DNA from: Clostridia bacterium
GTDB taxonomy: Bacteria > Bacillota > Clostridia > Oscillospirales > CAG-272
Direction: 5' to 3'
Assembly (NCBI GenBank): GCA_024404435.1
Contig: JAKSPW010000113.1
Coordinates: 1 to 5,312 of the forward strand
DNA: 5,312 nucleotides
Shown here: piece after piece, positions 1 through 5,312 of the stretch
Layout: every line of letters begins with the position of its first letter
How positions within the stretch are numbered: the first letter of the stretch is position 1
The notes under the pieces: model-generated
What the model was told of the DNA's origin: nothing
Seen by the model: the letters and a program-made list of their open reading frames with translations, nothing else
Database searches by the model: none
Program-made: the position numbers and the translations under genes

Positions 1-64
1 TGTCGCAGGCCATGTCGCACTGTGTTCTTAAGACAACCGTCCTCGCCAGAAAGGTATTTGACAC
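1..64 (-). CDS. Possible start of an unidentified gene, cut by window edge
   Basis: A GTG codon at 64-62 lies one base after the TGA stop of the DUF1294 gene and opens a frame that stays open to the window edge, 21 codons. The visible peptide, reading GTG as Met, is MSNTFLARTVVLRTQCDMACD. A GGGA stretch about seven bases upstream, inside the end of the DUF1294 gene, could serve as ribosome binding site. The near-abutting position matches the tight spacing of the other leftward genes and is the main reason to list it. I do not recognise the peptide and propose no function. With so few codons, an open frame by chance is quite possible, and the true start could be the ATG at 13-11 or lie outside the window. 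Confidence 0.3.
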   Translation of the reverse strand, partial: MSNTFLARTVVLRTQCDMACD

Positions 65-65
65 A

Positions 66-347
66 TCAATTCCCATGATTGTGCGCGACGCACTCTCCGT
101 TACGCAGGACCGCGAGATGAAGAAGAATCATCAGAGGGAGTCCGAGCATGAAGCGCGTACGGCGCGTTTTGTGGCGTATCACGATCATCGTGAGCCACAT
201 GGCGGCGGCACCGCCGATAAAAGCGAGAAAAAGCAGCGTGTTTTCGGGGACTCTCCACGAGCCGCGGCGCGCCGATCTTTTGTCGTGCACCGTCACGGCG
301 ACGGAGATCACCGAGATCGCGGCGAGGTAACAGATCAGGATCTTCAC
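66..347 (-). CDS. DUF1294 family small membrane protein (YsdA-like)
   Basis: A 93-residue integral membrane protein of unknown function. Three hydrophobic segments are visible at about residues 3-20, 37-57 and 67-81. The family signature is clear: after the first segment comes [15 protein letters not shown] (21-35), matching the usual DKxxAkxGxWRvPE loop. A Gly-Gly pair follows in the second segment (45-46), then RHKTRR (58-63), the conserved HKT motif, just before the third. Length agrees with the roughly 85-100 residues usual for DUF1294. The start codon is GTG at 347-345; it overlaps the TGA stop of the NUDIX-RNase HI gene as GTGA, and no strong ribosome binding site is seen, so translation is probably coupled to that gene. 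The short hydrophilic tail after residue 82 (with HNH) is not part of the family core. Family assignment is firm; the role is unknown. Confidence 0.88.
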   Translation of the reverse strand: MKILICYLAAISVISVAVTVHDKRSARRGSWRVPENTLLFLAFIGGAAAMWLTMIVIRHKTRRTRFMLGLPLMILLHLAVLRNGECVAHNHGN

Positions 348-1270
348 AGATATTTACCCGATTCCGCCTGCGCCATCGCGTCGCATCTCTCGTTATCCGG
401 ATGTCCCGCGTGTCCCTTTACCCAGCGGAAGGTGACCTCGTGCTTTTCGCAGAGCGCGCGCAGCTTTTCCCACAGATCGGGGTTGAGCGCCGCCTTGCCG
501 TCCGATTTTTTCCAGCCTTTTTCACGCCACGACTTCGCCCAGCCCTTGGTCATGCCGTCGCAGACGTACTTCGAGTCGCTCGTCAGCGTGACGCGGCAGG
601 GCTCCTTGAGTCTTGAAAGCGCCGCGGTGACGGAGGGGAGCTCCATGCGGTTGTTCGTCGTCTCGGGCTCTCCGCCCGATATCTCGAGCTCATGCTCGCC
701 GAGAACGAGCACGGCTCCCCAGCCGCCGGGGCCCGGATTTACTCTGCACGAGCCGTCGGTATATATCTCGACTTCTTTTTTCGATTTTTTATCTTTTTTG
801 TAAGGAAGCTTTACTTTCTCTCCGTTCAGCACGGCGTCCCTGAGCTTCCCGCCCGCGTAAACGAGCTTCAGCGAGAAGAACGGCTCGTCGGTTTTCAGAA
901 GATCGAGGAAGATATAGTCGCCCTCCCACAGCTCGAGCGACGGAAGCTTTGATGTCTCCACCCATTCGAGGACGCCTTCGTCGCAATCGGTGAGAGTACC
1001 CGAAAAACTCTTCGCGTGGAAGAGGTGCATGTATTCGGTGTAATCTCCGTCGACGAAGGTGACGATGCCGCGGTAGGCAGGCTTTTTCAGCGTGAGTCCC
1101 GTTTCCTCGGCGACCTCGCGGATGATGCACTCTTCGGGGCTCTCGCCTTCTTCAAAGCCGCCGCCGATGCCTATCCACTTGTCGCGGTTGACGTCGTTCT
1201 CCTTCTTGACGCGGTGCAGCATCAGGTAGCACCCGTCTTTTTCTATGTAGCAAACCGTTGAATTTCTCAT
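344..1270 (-). CDS. NUDIX hydrolase-ribonuclease HI fusion protein
   Basis: A 308-residue two-domain protein, apparently cytosolic. Residues 1 to about 150 are a MutT/8-oxo-dGTP diphosphatase-like NUDIX domain: the full NUDIX box GX5EX7REUXEEXGU runs from G37 to L59, with the metal-binding REVAEE at 51-56. A lysine-rich linker (KKDKKSKK, 158-165) leads into ribonuclease HI at about 166-308. All four carboxylates are present: D172 (YTDGSC), E210 (NNRMEL), D232 (TSDSKY) and D297 (ERCD), plus the loop histidine H287 (VKGHAGH). The Trp/Lys-rich substrate-binding protrusion is at 243-262. Both halves therefore look catalytically intact: one cleaves nucleoside-diphosphate-X substrates, the other the RNA strand of RNA-DNA hybrids. 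One small oddity: the Gly before NPGPGG in typical RNase HI is Val177 here. The start is the ATG at 1270-1268, with GGGAG five bases upstream; it overlaps the thioesterase stop as ATGA. The downstream DUF1294 gene overlaps as GTGA. The exact NUDIX substrate cannot be read from sequence. Confidence 0.93.
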   Translation of the reverse strand: MRNSTVCYIEKDGCYLMLHRVKKENDVNRDKWIGIGGGFEEGESPEECIIREVAEETGLTLKKPAYRGIVTFVDGDYTEYMHLFHAKSFSGTLTDCDEGVLEWVETSKLPSLELWEGDYIFLDLLKTDEPFFSLKLVYAGGKLRDAVLNGEKVKLPYKKDKKSKKEVEIYTDGSCRVNPGPGGWGAVLVLGEHELEISGGEPETTNNRMELPSVTAALSRLKEPCRVTLTSDSKYVCDGMTKGWAKSWREKGWKKSDGKAALNPDLWEKLRALCEKHEVTFRWVKGHAGHPDNERCDAMAQAESGKYL

Positions 1271-1986
1271 TTCAGCTCCCAAAATGTGATCCTTGCCTCT
1301 GCGTTGACGCGTCCGTCCTGCCTGACCGTTCTGACATAAGTGAATCCGTCGGATTCTCCCGCAAAAACGGAGAGCTTTTCTCCGATGGGAGCTTCCGTGA
1401 CGAATCTCAGATCCATTTTATGCACTCGCCTATTTTTCATGCTTCCGACAAAAGAGCAAAGGATATCGGGGTATTTCGCGTTGTTCATATGACCGTTGTG
1501 GTCAGCGTCGGCGTATCCCACGACGTGTTCGCCGACGTTTGTCAGAATTCCGTCGGGGATCCTGAAGCGCTCCGGAGAAAATCCGTCGGGGAACGGCTCC
1601 GCTCCGTAGTCGGAGTCTACGTCGCGCACGCGGAGTATGCTTCCGCTTTTAACGTCGACAAGTGCCCACACCGCCGCGGATTCGGCAACCGTTTCGCCGT
1701 CTCTCGATATGCGGCAGTATCTCTCGAACGACGCGCCCTTCGACGGGACTGCGTGAGAGGAGCTCTCAAACTCGTCGTGTGCGCGGAGCACGGACGGGAT
1801 ACGGAGACTCACGCGGGAAATGAGAAACGACTTCCCCTCCCCGAGCAGGCTCTCGTACGACGGTCCGAACTCTGCCATCTGTCTGTTCGCCGCATCCTGC
1901 ATATACCGCAGAAAGACGGACGGAGATGCTATATCGTTGATATCCGTTTCGGCAGTGCCGAGAGTGAATTTTCCCTTCCAGATCAT
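1267..1986 (-). CDS. Acyl-ACP thioesterase (FatA/FatB family, double hotdog)
   Basis: A 239-residue cytosolic enzyme expected to hydrolyse acyl-acyl carrier protein to free fatty acid plus ACP, ending or diverting fatty acid synthesis. It has the two hotdog folds usual for bacterial members of about 240-250 residues. The first, about 1-125, opens with a substrate-entry pattern, [14 protein letters not shown] (23-36). The second, about 148-239, carries the active-site motif [13 protein letters not shown] (160-172). D162, N164 and H166 align with the catalytic Asp-Asn-His of plant FatB, and N168/N169 follow as in that family. The start is the ATG at 1986-1984 with GGGGA four bases upstream, a slightly short spacing. 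The gene lies 53 bp downstream of fba across a hairpin, and its TGA overlaps the ATG of the NUDIX-RNase HI gene. No promoter of its own is evident in that gap, so it may depend on read-through from fba or on a promoter inside fba. Chain-length preference cannot be inferred. Confidence 0.9.
   Translation of the reverse strand: MIWKGKFTLGTAETDINDIASPSVFLRYMQDAANRQMAEFGPSYESLLGEGKSFLISRVSLRIPSVLRAHDEFESSSHAVPSKGASFERYCRISRDGETVAESAAVWALVDVKSGSILRVRDVDSDYGAEPFPDGFSPERFRIPDGILTNVGEHVVGYADADHNGHMNNAKYPDILCSFVGSMKNRRVHKMDLRFVTEAPIGEKLSVFAGESDGFTYVRTVRQDGRVNAEARITFWELK
1276..1280 (-). promoter_or_regulatory. Ribosome binding site of NUDIX-RNase HI gene (decides its start)
   Basis: GGGAG on the minus strand lies five bases before the ATG at 1270-1268, inside the last codons of the thioesterase gene. 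A longer reading from a TTG at 1282-1280 would add only Met-Gly-Ala-Glu, would overlap this site and has no site of its own. Homologous NUDIX proteins typically begin MRNxTxCYI, which matches the ATG start. Confidence 0.7.
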
Positions 1987-2005
1987 ATTTTCCCCATTTA
2001 CAAAT

Positions 2006-2029
2006 TCGGGACTCCCGCGGGAGTCCCGA
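2006..2029. terminator. Perfect palindromic hairpin between fba and the thioesterase gene
   Basis: The 24-bp stretch is a perfect inverted repeat; its core arms are CGGGACTCC and GGAGTCCCG around a CGCG centre, giving a very stable hairpin on either strand. It starts just after the fba stop codon in the leftward direction. A run of seven T follows it on the plus strand (2032-2038), the classical intrinsic terminator form for rightward transcription. On the minus strand, the sense of the flanking genes, the hairpin is preceded by the complementary A run and followed only by AATTTGT, a poor U tract. It is thus probably a weak or partial terminator for fba, or an RNA 3'-end stabiliser, and a strong one for antisense transcripts. 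Confidence 0.7.
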
Positions 2030-2039
2030 TCTTTTTTTA

Positions 2040-3005
2040 TTACAGTGTACCTGCCGAGCCGAGAACGTTGTTGATCTTGTGGAGAACCATCTTCTTGACT
2101 TCGTCACGAGCGACCTTGAGGTATCCTCTCGGGTCGAAGACGTCCGGCTGTGCGAAGAGGACGCGGCGGATGCCTGCCGTCATTGCAAGGCGGATATCGG
2201 AGTCGATGTTGATCTTGCAGACTGCCATGCCTGCTGCTTTTCTCAGCTGCTCTTCCGGGATACCGACAGCGTCCGGAAGCTTACCGCCGATGGAGTTGAT
2301 CTCCCTCACGTATTCCTGCGGAACGGAGGAAGCGCCGTGAAGAACGATCGGGAAGCCGGGGAGTCTCTTCGAAACTTCTTCGAGAATGTCGAAGCGGAGC
2401 GGCGGGGGAACGAGGATGCCTTCCTCATTTCTCGTGCACTGCTCGGGCTTGAACTTGTATGCGCCGTGGCTCGTGCCGATGGCGATCGCGAGGGAGTCAA
2501 CGCCCGTTCTCGTAACGAACTCTTCGACTTCCTCGGGACGTGTGTAGGAGGAATCCTCAGCGGAGACCTTAACGTCGTCCTCAACGCCTGCGAGCTTGCC
2601 GAGCTCACCCTCGACGACTACGCCGTGTGCGTGAGCGTACTCAACGACCTTCTTCGTTACGGCGATGTTGTCCTCGAAAGTATGAGCGGAACCGTCGATC
2701 ATGACGGAGGTGAATCCGGAATCGATGCACGCCTTGCAGATGTCAAAATCTGCGCCGTGGTCGAGGTGAAGAGCTACGTCAACGCCCGTGTCTTCGACAG
2801 CGGCAGCGGCGAGAGCTCTCAGGTAAGCGGGCTTCGCGTACTTGCGCGCGCCTGCGGAAACCTGAAGAACGACAGGGCTTTTCGCCTCGGCAGCAGCCTC
2901 GGTGATAGCCTGGATGATCTCCATATTATTGATGTTGAAGGCGCCGATAGCGTAGCCGCCCTCATAGGCTTTTTTGAACATTTCCTTCGTTGTTACAAGA
3001 GCCAT
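2040..3005 (-). CDS. fba: Class II fructose-1,6-bisphosphate aldolase
   Basis: A 321-residue zinc-dependent cytosolic aldolase, interconverting fructose 1,6-bisphosphate with dihydroxyacetone phosphate and glyceraldehyde 3-phosphate in glycolysis and gluconeogenesis. The class II barrel signatures appear in order: GAFNINNME (21-29); LHLDHG (79-84) with catalytic D82 and zinc ligand H83; the VEGELGKLAG loop (131-140) with E134; AIGTSHGAYK (175-184) with zinc ligand H180; VLHGASSVP (221-229) with zinc ligand H223; and the phosphate-binding KINIDSDIR region near the C-terminus. Length fits the roughly 305-325 residues of this class and resembles the Giardia/Clostridia-type enzymes. The start is the ATG at 3005-3003, which has AAAGGA seven bases upstream and gives the usual MALVTTKEMF beginning. 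An in-frame extension to 3044 would run through the ribosome binding site. A sigma-A promoter lies about 70 bp upstream, and pflB is divergent. Confidence 0.97.
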   Translation of the reverse strand: MALVTTKEMFKKAYEGGYAIGAFNINNMEIIQAITEAAAEAKSPVVLQVSAGARKYAKPAYLRALAAAAVEDTGVDVALHLDHGADFDICKACIDSGFTSVMIDGSAHTFEDNIAVTKKVVEYAHAHGVVVEGELGKLAGVEDDVKVSAEDSSYTRPEEVEEFVTRTGVDSLAIAIGTSHGAYKFKPEQCTRNEEGILVPPPLRFDILEEVSKRLPGFPIVLHGASSVPQEYVREINSIGGKLPDAVGIPEEQLRKAAGMAVCKINIDSDIRLAMTAGIRRVLFAQPDVFDPRGYLKVARDEVKKMVLHKINNVLGSAGTL

Positions 3006-3012
3006 GGTATAA

Positions 3013-3018
3013 TCCTTT
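3013..3018 (-). promoter_or_regulatory. Ribosome binding site of fba (decides its start)
   Basis: AAAGGA on the minus strand sits seven bases before the ATG at 3005-3003. It rules out the longer in-frame start at 3044, because that reading would place this site inside the coding sequence and add 13 residues with no family similarity. Confidence 0.75.
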
Positions 3019-3073
3019 CTTTTTGAAGTCCGCGAAATCGCCAAACTTCTCTTTATATTATTTCAACTACTAT

Positions 3074-3102
3074 ATTTTACCCCTTTTTCACGGAAAAATC
3101 AA
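3074..3102 (-). promoter_or_regulatory. Sigma-A-type promoter of fba
   Basis: On the minus strand TTGATT (3102-3097) is followed after 17 bases by TAAAAT (3079-3074), four of six and five of six matches to the -35 and -10 consensus. Transcription would begin near 3067, giving an untranslated leader of about 60 nt before the fba ATG. No riboswitch-like fold was recognised in that leader. Confidence 0.65.
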
Positions 3103-3126
3103 CCTGTTGAGGAAAAAAAGTTTTCC
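3099..3126. repeat. Two adjacent small inverted repeats at the fba -35 (possible operator)
   Basis: TCAAC-CT-GTTGA (3099-3110) is a dyad that overlaps the fba -35 hexamer. GGAAAA-AAAG-TTTTCC (3111-3126) abuts it on the side away from fba. A repressor bound here would cover the -35. The arms are only five and six bases and A/T-rich, so chance is a real alternative. I do not recognise either as the site of a known regulator. Confidence 0.25.
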
Positions 3127-3193
3127 GTTTCAGAGAAATCCGCGTTCTTCCGTTTACGCGTGCCGGCGCACTCATTAAATATTCCGTATCCCC

Positions 3194-3221
3194 TTGACAA
3201 AAGCGAAAAACGGTGTATAAT
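3194..3221 (+). promoter_or_regulatory. Consensus sigma-A promoter of pflB
   Basis: A perfect TTGACA (3194-3199) and a perfect TATAAT (3216-3221) are separated by 16 bases. The predicted first transcribed base is about 3228, which puts the riboswitch aptamer within roughly ten bases of the RNA 5' end and leaves a leader of about 150 nt before pflB. A promoter this strong suits a gene whose output is set by a downstream terminator rather than by initiation. Confidence 0.88.
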
Positions 3222-3236
3222 AATTGTAACAACAAA

Positions 3237-3310
3237 AACCCATCCGGTGCTGACGGAATGTGAATTAACACAATGTGCCTTTGGGAATCATATGCCGACC
3301 GTCTGGGCAA
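3237..3310 (+). ncRNA. ZTP/ZMP riboswitch aptamer (pfl motif)
   Basis: This RNA senses the purine intermediate ZMP and its triphosphate ZTP, which accumulate when 10-formyl-tetrahydrofolate is limiting. Hallmarks visible: helix P2 as TGTG (3259-3262) and CACA (3269-3272) around AATTAA; the block GCCGACCGTCTGGGCA (3294-3309), close to the family's GCCGACCGYCUGGGC signature; helix P3 from TGCC (3293-3296) with GGCA (3306-3309); and the pseudoknot GACGG (3252-3256) with CCGTC (3299-3303). P1 is shorter and less regular: CCCA (3239-3242) with TGGG (3282-3285), plus GG (3246-3247) with CC (3278-3279) across an internal loop. Location directly before pyruvate formate-lyase is the context for which the motif was named. 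The 3' strand of P3 is shared with the terminator that follows, so ligand binding should favour read-through, an ON switch. Confidence 0.93.
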
Positions 3311-3345
3311 CTCTGATTTATTTAGGGGTGCCCTGTTTTGTTTTT
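3305..3345 (+). terminator. Riboswitch-controlled intrinsic terminator
   Basis: GGGCAACTCT (3305-3314) pairs with AGGGGTGCCC (3324-3333) over ten positions, with one G-T wobble and one A/G mismatch, around a nine-base AT-rich loop. TGTTTTGTTTTT (3334-3345) is the U tract. The first five bases of the stem are also the 3' strand of aptamer helix P3, so the terminator can form only by displacing P3. This is the expression platform described for ZTP riboswitches; it should stop transcription before pflB when ZTP is low. Confidence 0.87.
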
Positions 3346-3360
3346 ATCATTGCAGGATAT

Positions 3361-3368
3361 AGAAAGGA
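3361..3368 (+). promoter_or_regulatory. Ribosome binding site of pflB
   Basis: AGAAAGGA precedes the ATG at 3377 by eight bases. It lies downstream of the terminator U tract, so it is not sequestered by the riboswitch; control therefore appears to be at the transcriptional level. Confidence 0.75.
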
Positions 3369-3376
3369 AAACATTC

Positions 3377-5312
3377 ATGTATTTTGAACAGTGGAACGGA
3401 TTCACCGATGGCGAGTGGCAGGAAAAGATCAACGTCCGTGACTTTATCGACAAGAACTATACGCCTTATTACGGCGACGGCGCGTTTCTGAAGGGTGCGA
3501 CCGAACGCACGAAAAAAGCTCTTGAAGAGCTCGAAAGGTTAAAGAAGCTGGAGCAGGATAAGGGCGGAGTTCTTTCGATCAACACCACCACTGTCTCCTC
3601 TCTCTGCAACTATAAGCCCGGTTATCTCACCGACTCCGACATCATCGTCGGACTCCAGACCGAAGAGCCGCTCACCCGCGGTGTCAATCCCTTCGGCGGC
3701 ATCCGCATGGCACGCTCTGCCTGCGAGGCTTACGGTTACAAGCTCGGCGAGCAGATCGAGGAATACTTTACCTACCGTACCACTCACAACGACGGCGTTT
3801 TCCGCGTCTATACCGATGAAATGAAGGCCGCGCGTCACTGCGCGCTCCTGACGGGACTTCCCGATGCCTACGGCAGAGGACGCATCATCGGCGACTACCG
3901 CAGAGTCGCTCTCTACGGTATCGACTTCCTGATCGCGGAAAAGAAGAAGGATAAAGCAAAAATCGGCGAGAATCTCATGAACGTCGATAATATCCGGTTG
4001 CTTGAAGAGCTTTATCAGCAGATCAACTTCCTCGGAAAGCTGAAGGAAATGGCGGCAATGTACGGTTTCGATATTTCGGCACCGGCAGCAAACGCCCGCG
4101 AAGCCATCCAGTGGACCTATTTCGGATATCTCGCCGCAAACAAGGAACAGAACGGCGCCGCAATGTCCTTCGGCAGAACGACAGCCTTCTTCGATATTTA
4201 CATCGAGCGCGATATAAAAGCAGGGCTTCTTACGGAAGTAGAGGCTCAGGAGCTCATTGACGACCTGGTGCTCAAGCTCCGCTGCGCCCGCCACCTCCGC
4301 ACGCCCGAGTATAACGAGCTTTTCGGCGGCGATCCCATGTGGATCACCGAAAGTATCGGCGGAATGAATCTGAATCACAAGACGCTTGTCACAAAGTCTT
4401 CGTTCCGCATGCTGAACACTCTGTACAATCTCGGGCCCGCACCCGAACCCAACCTTACGGTCCTGTGGAGCCACGCTCTCCCCGAGGAATTCAAGCGCTT
4501 CTGTGCAAAGGTATCCTGCGACACCAATGCGATCCAGTATGAAAACGACGACCTCATGCGTCCACGTTTCGGAGACGATTATGCCATCGCCTGCTGCGTT
4601 TCAGCAATGAAGGTCGGTAAGCAGATGCAGTTCTTCGGTGCACGCACCAACCTTGCAAAGCTTCTGCTCATCGCGATAAACGGCGGCGTGGATAACGTTT
4701 TCGGCACGCGCATCGGGCCGCAGATGGAGCCGATGAAGGACGAAGTCCTTGACTATACAAAGGTCATGGAGCGCTTCAACGTCTACCTCGAATGGCTCTG
4801 CCGTCTTTACGTCAATACGATGAACTGCATCCACTACATGCACGACAAGTACGCTTACGAAAAGACGCAGATGGCACTTCACGACACCGACGTGGAACGT
4901 CTGATGGCGTTCGGCGTGGCGGGACTTTCCGTCATCACCGACTCCCTTTCCGCGATCAAGTACGCAACCGTCAAGCCCATCCGCGATGAGAACGGCATAA
5001 TCGTGGATTTCGAGACCATCGGAGATTTCCCGAAGTACGGCAATGACGATGACCGCGCTGATGAGATCGCCCAGAATATGCTTATCCGCGTCCATAACGA
5101 ACTCAAAAAGACGCCCGCATACCGCAACGCGCAGCACACTCTGTCCGCGCTGACCATCACCTCCAATGTAGTGTACGGCAAAAAGACCGGAGCTACGCCC
5201 GACGGCAGAAAGAAGGGCGAACCGTTTGCGCCCGGCGCGAATCCTATGCACGGCCGTGAGAAGAACGGCGCGCTGGCGTCGCTCAATTCGGTCTCCAAGC
5301 TCCCCTACTCCT
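3377..5312 (+). CDS. pflB: Formate C-acetyltransferase (pyruvate formate-lyase), 3' end beyond window
   Basis: A glycyl-radical enzyme of anaerobic cytosol that converts pyruvate and CoA to acetyl-CoA and formate. The frame is open from the ATG at 3377 to the window edge, 645 codons. The family is about 740-760 residues, so roughly 100 are missing. The adjacent catalytic cysteines of the E. coli enzyme (Cys418/Cys419) are Cys406/Cys407 here, within [20 protein letters not shown]. Other hallmarks: [16 protein letters not shown] (161-176); [14 protein letters not shown], with W322 equivalent to Trp333; and FFGAR, with F420 and R423 equivalent to Phe432 and Arg435 of the pyruvate pocket. The sequence remains colinear with E. 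coli PflB to SVSKLPYS at the edge. The C-terminal RVSGYAVRF-type loop with the radical glycine, and any activating-enzyme gene pflA, would lie just to the right. Conservation around the Cys-Cys pair separates it from PflD-like and diol-dehydratase relatives. Expression is under the ZTP riboswitch. Confidence 0.97.
   Translation, partial: MYFEQWNGFTDGEWQEKINVRDFIDKNYTPYYGDGAFLKGATERTKKALEELERLKKLEQDKGGVLSINTTTVSSLCNYKPGYLTDSDIIVGLQTEEPLTRGVNPFGGIRMARSACEAYGYKLGEQIEEYFTYRTTHNDGVFRVYTDEMKAARHCALLTGLPDAYGRGRIIGDYRRVALYGIDFLIAEKKKDKAKIGENLMNVDNIRLLEELYQQINFLGKLKEMAAMYGFDISAPAANAREAIQWTYFGYLAANKEQNGAAMSFGRTTAFFDIYIERDIKAGLLTEVEAQELIDDLVLKLRCARHLRTPEYNELFGGDPMWITESIGGMNLNHKTLVTKSSFRMLNTLYNLGPAPEPNLTVLWSHALPEEFKRFCAKVSCDTNAIQYENDDLMRPRFGDDYAIACCVSAMKVGKQMQFFGARTNLAKLLLIAINGGVDNVFGTRIGPQMEPMKDEVLDYTKVMERFNVYLEWLCRLYVNTMNCIHYMHDKYAYEKTQMALHDTDVERLMAFGVAGLSVITDSLSAIKYATVKPIRDENGIIVDFETIGDFPKYGNDDDRADEIAQNMLIRVHNELKKTPAYRNAQHTLSALTITSNVVYGKKTGATPDGRKKGEPFAPGANPMHGREKNGALASLNSVSKLPYS

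Noticed and set aside
12..803. 263-codon plus-strand open frame at the left end
   Set aside because: It is antisense to the DUF1294 gene and the RNase HI domain. Its composition is low in hydrophobic core and rich in Ser/Arg/His, typical of a shadow frame.
1258..2340. 360-codon plus-strand open frame
   Set aside because: It lies opposite the thioesterase and runs across the intergenic hairpin into the complement of fba. The translation shows no domain, and the overlapped minus-strand genes have clear catalytic motifs.
2079..3026. 315-codon plus-strand open frame
   Set aside because: It is the exact antisense of fba, where codon bias of a highly expressed gene keeps the opposite frame open; no recognisable domain.
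3006..3044. In-frame 13-residue N-terminal extension of fba
   Set aside because: It would translate through the fba ribosome binding site and adds residues not found in the family; the ATG at 3005 gives the standard MALVTTKEMF start.
3259..3272. TGTGAATTAACACA dyad resembling an FNR/CRP or Rex-type operator
   Set aside because: It lies downstream of the predicted transcription start and is fully explained as helix P2 of the ZTP aptamer, including the family's AATTAA loop.
3539..4474. 311-codon minus-strand open frame
   Set aside because: It is antisense to the 5' half of pflB, whose protein matches pyruvate formate-lyase throughout; the antisense product has no recognisable features.
4601..5251. 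216-codon minus-strand open frame
   Set aside because: Antisense shadow of the region just after the pflB cysteine pair; no domain and no plausible ribosome binding context.
3377..5312. Loss of the pflB C-terminus as a pseudogene or truncation
   Set aside because: The frame is open and colinear with the family up to the last base of the window, so the missing glycyl-radical segment is an effect of the window edge.

Overview
The window looks like chromosome from a strictly anaerobic, fairly GC-rich Clostridia-type Firmicute (Oscillospiraceae/Ruminococcaceae-like). The evidence is a pyruvate formate-lyase gene behind a ZTP riboswitch, a zinc-dependent class II aldolase, a stand-alone acyl-ACP thioesterase, AGGA/GGGA-type ribosome binding sites and consensus sigma-A promoters. 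Taxonomy is inferred from gene content only. No mobile element, CRISPR array, tRNA or rRNA was seen.

Layout. The left 3 kb is transcribed leftward from a promoter near 3074-3102: fba (class II fructose-bisphosphate aldolase, 2040-3005), a 34-bp gap with a perfect GC-rich hairpin (2006-2029), then a tightly packed set. That set is a FatA-type acyl-ACP thioesterase (1267-1986), a NUDIX hydrolase fused to ribonuclease HI (344-1270) and a small DUF1294 membrane protein (66-347). A possible further gene starts at 64 and leaves the window. The thioesterase/fusion junction is an ATGA overlap and the fusion/DUF1294 junction is a GTGA overlap, so these three are very probably translationally coupled.

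The right 2 kb is transcribed rightward. A perfect TTGACA/TATAAT promoter (3194-3221) drives a leader of about 150 nt. The leader holds a ZTP (pfl-motif) riboswitch aptamer (about 3237-3310), whose last helix shares its 3' strand with an intrinsic terminator (3305-3345). pflB (3377 onward) follows and is cut by the window edge about 100 codons before its expected end, so the glycyl-radical segment is not visible.

How it fits together. fba and pflB are divergent across a 371-bp control region and sit at two points of sugar fermentation: aldolase in glycolysis, and pyruvate cleavage to acetyl-CoA plus formate. ZTP accumulates when 10-formyl-tetrahydrofolate is short. Letting transcription continue into pflB would then raise formate, the one-carbon donor. 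The thioesterase, NUDIX-RNase HI and DUF1294 genes have no obvious link to fermentation and look like a housekeeping cluster downstream of fba. The least ordinary gene is the NUDIX-RNase HI fusion. The best-defined regulatory element is the riboswitch with its overlapping terminator.
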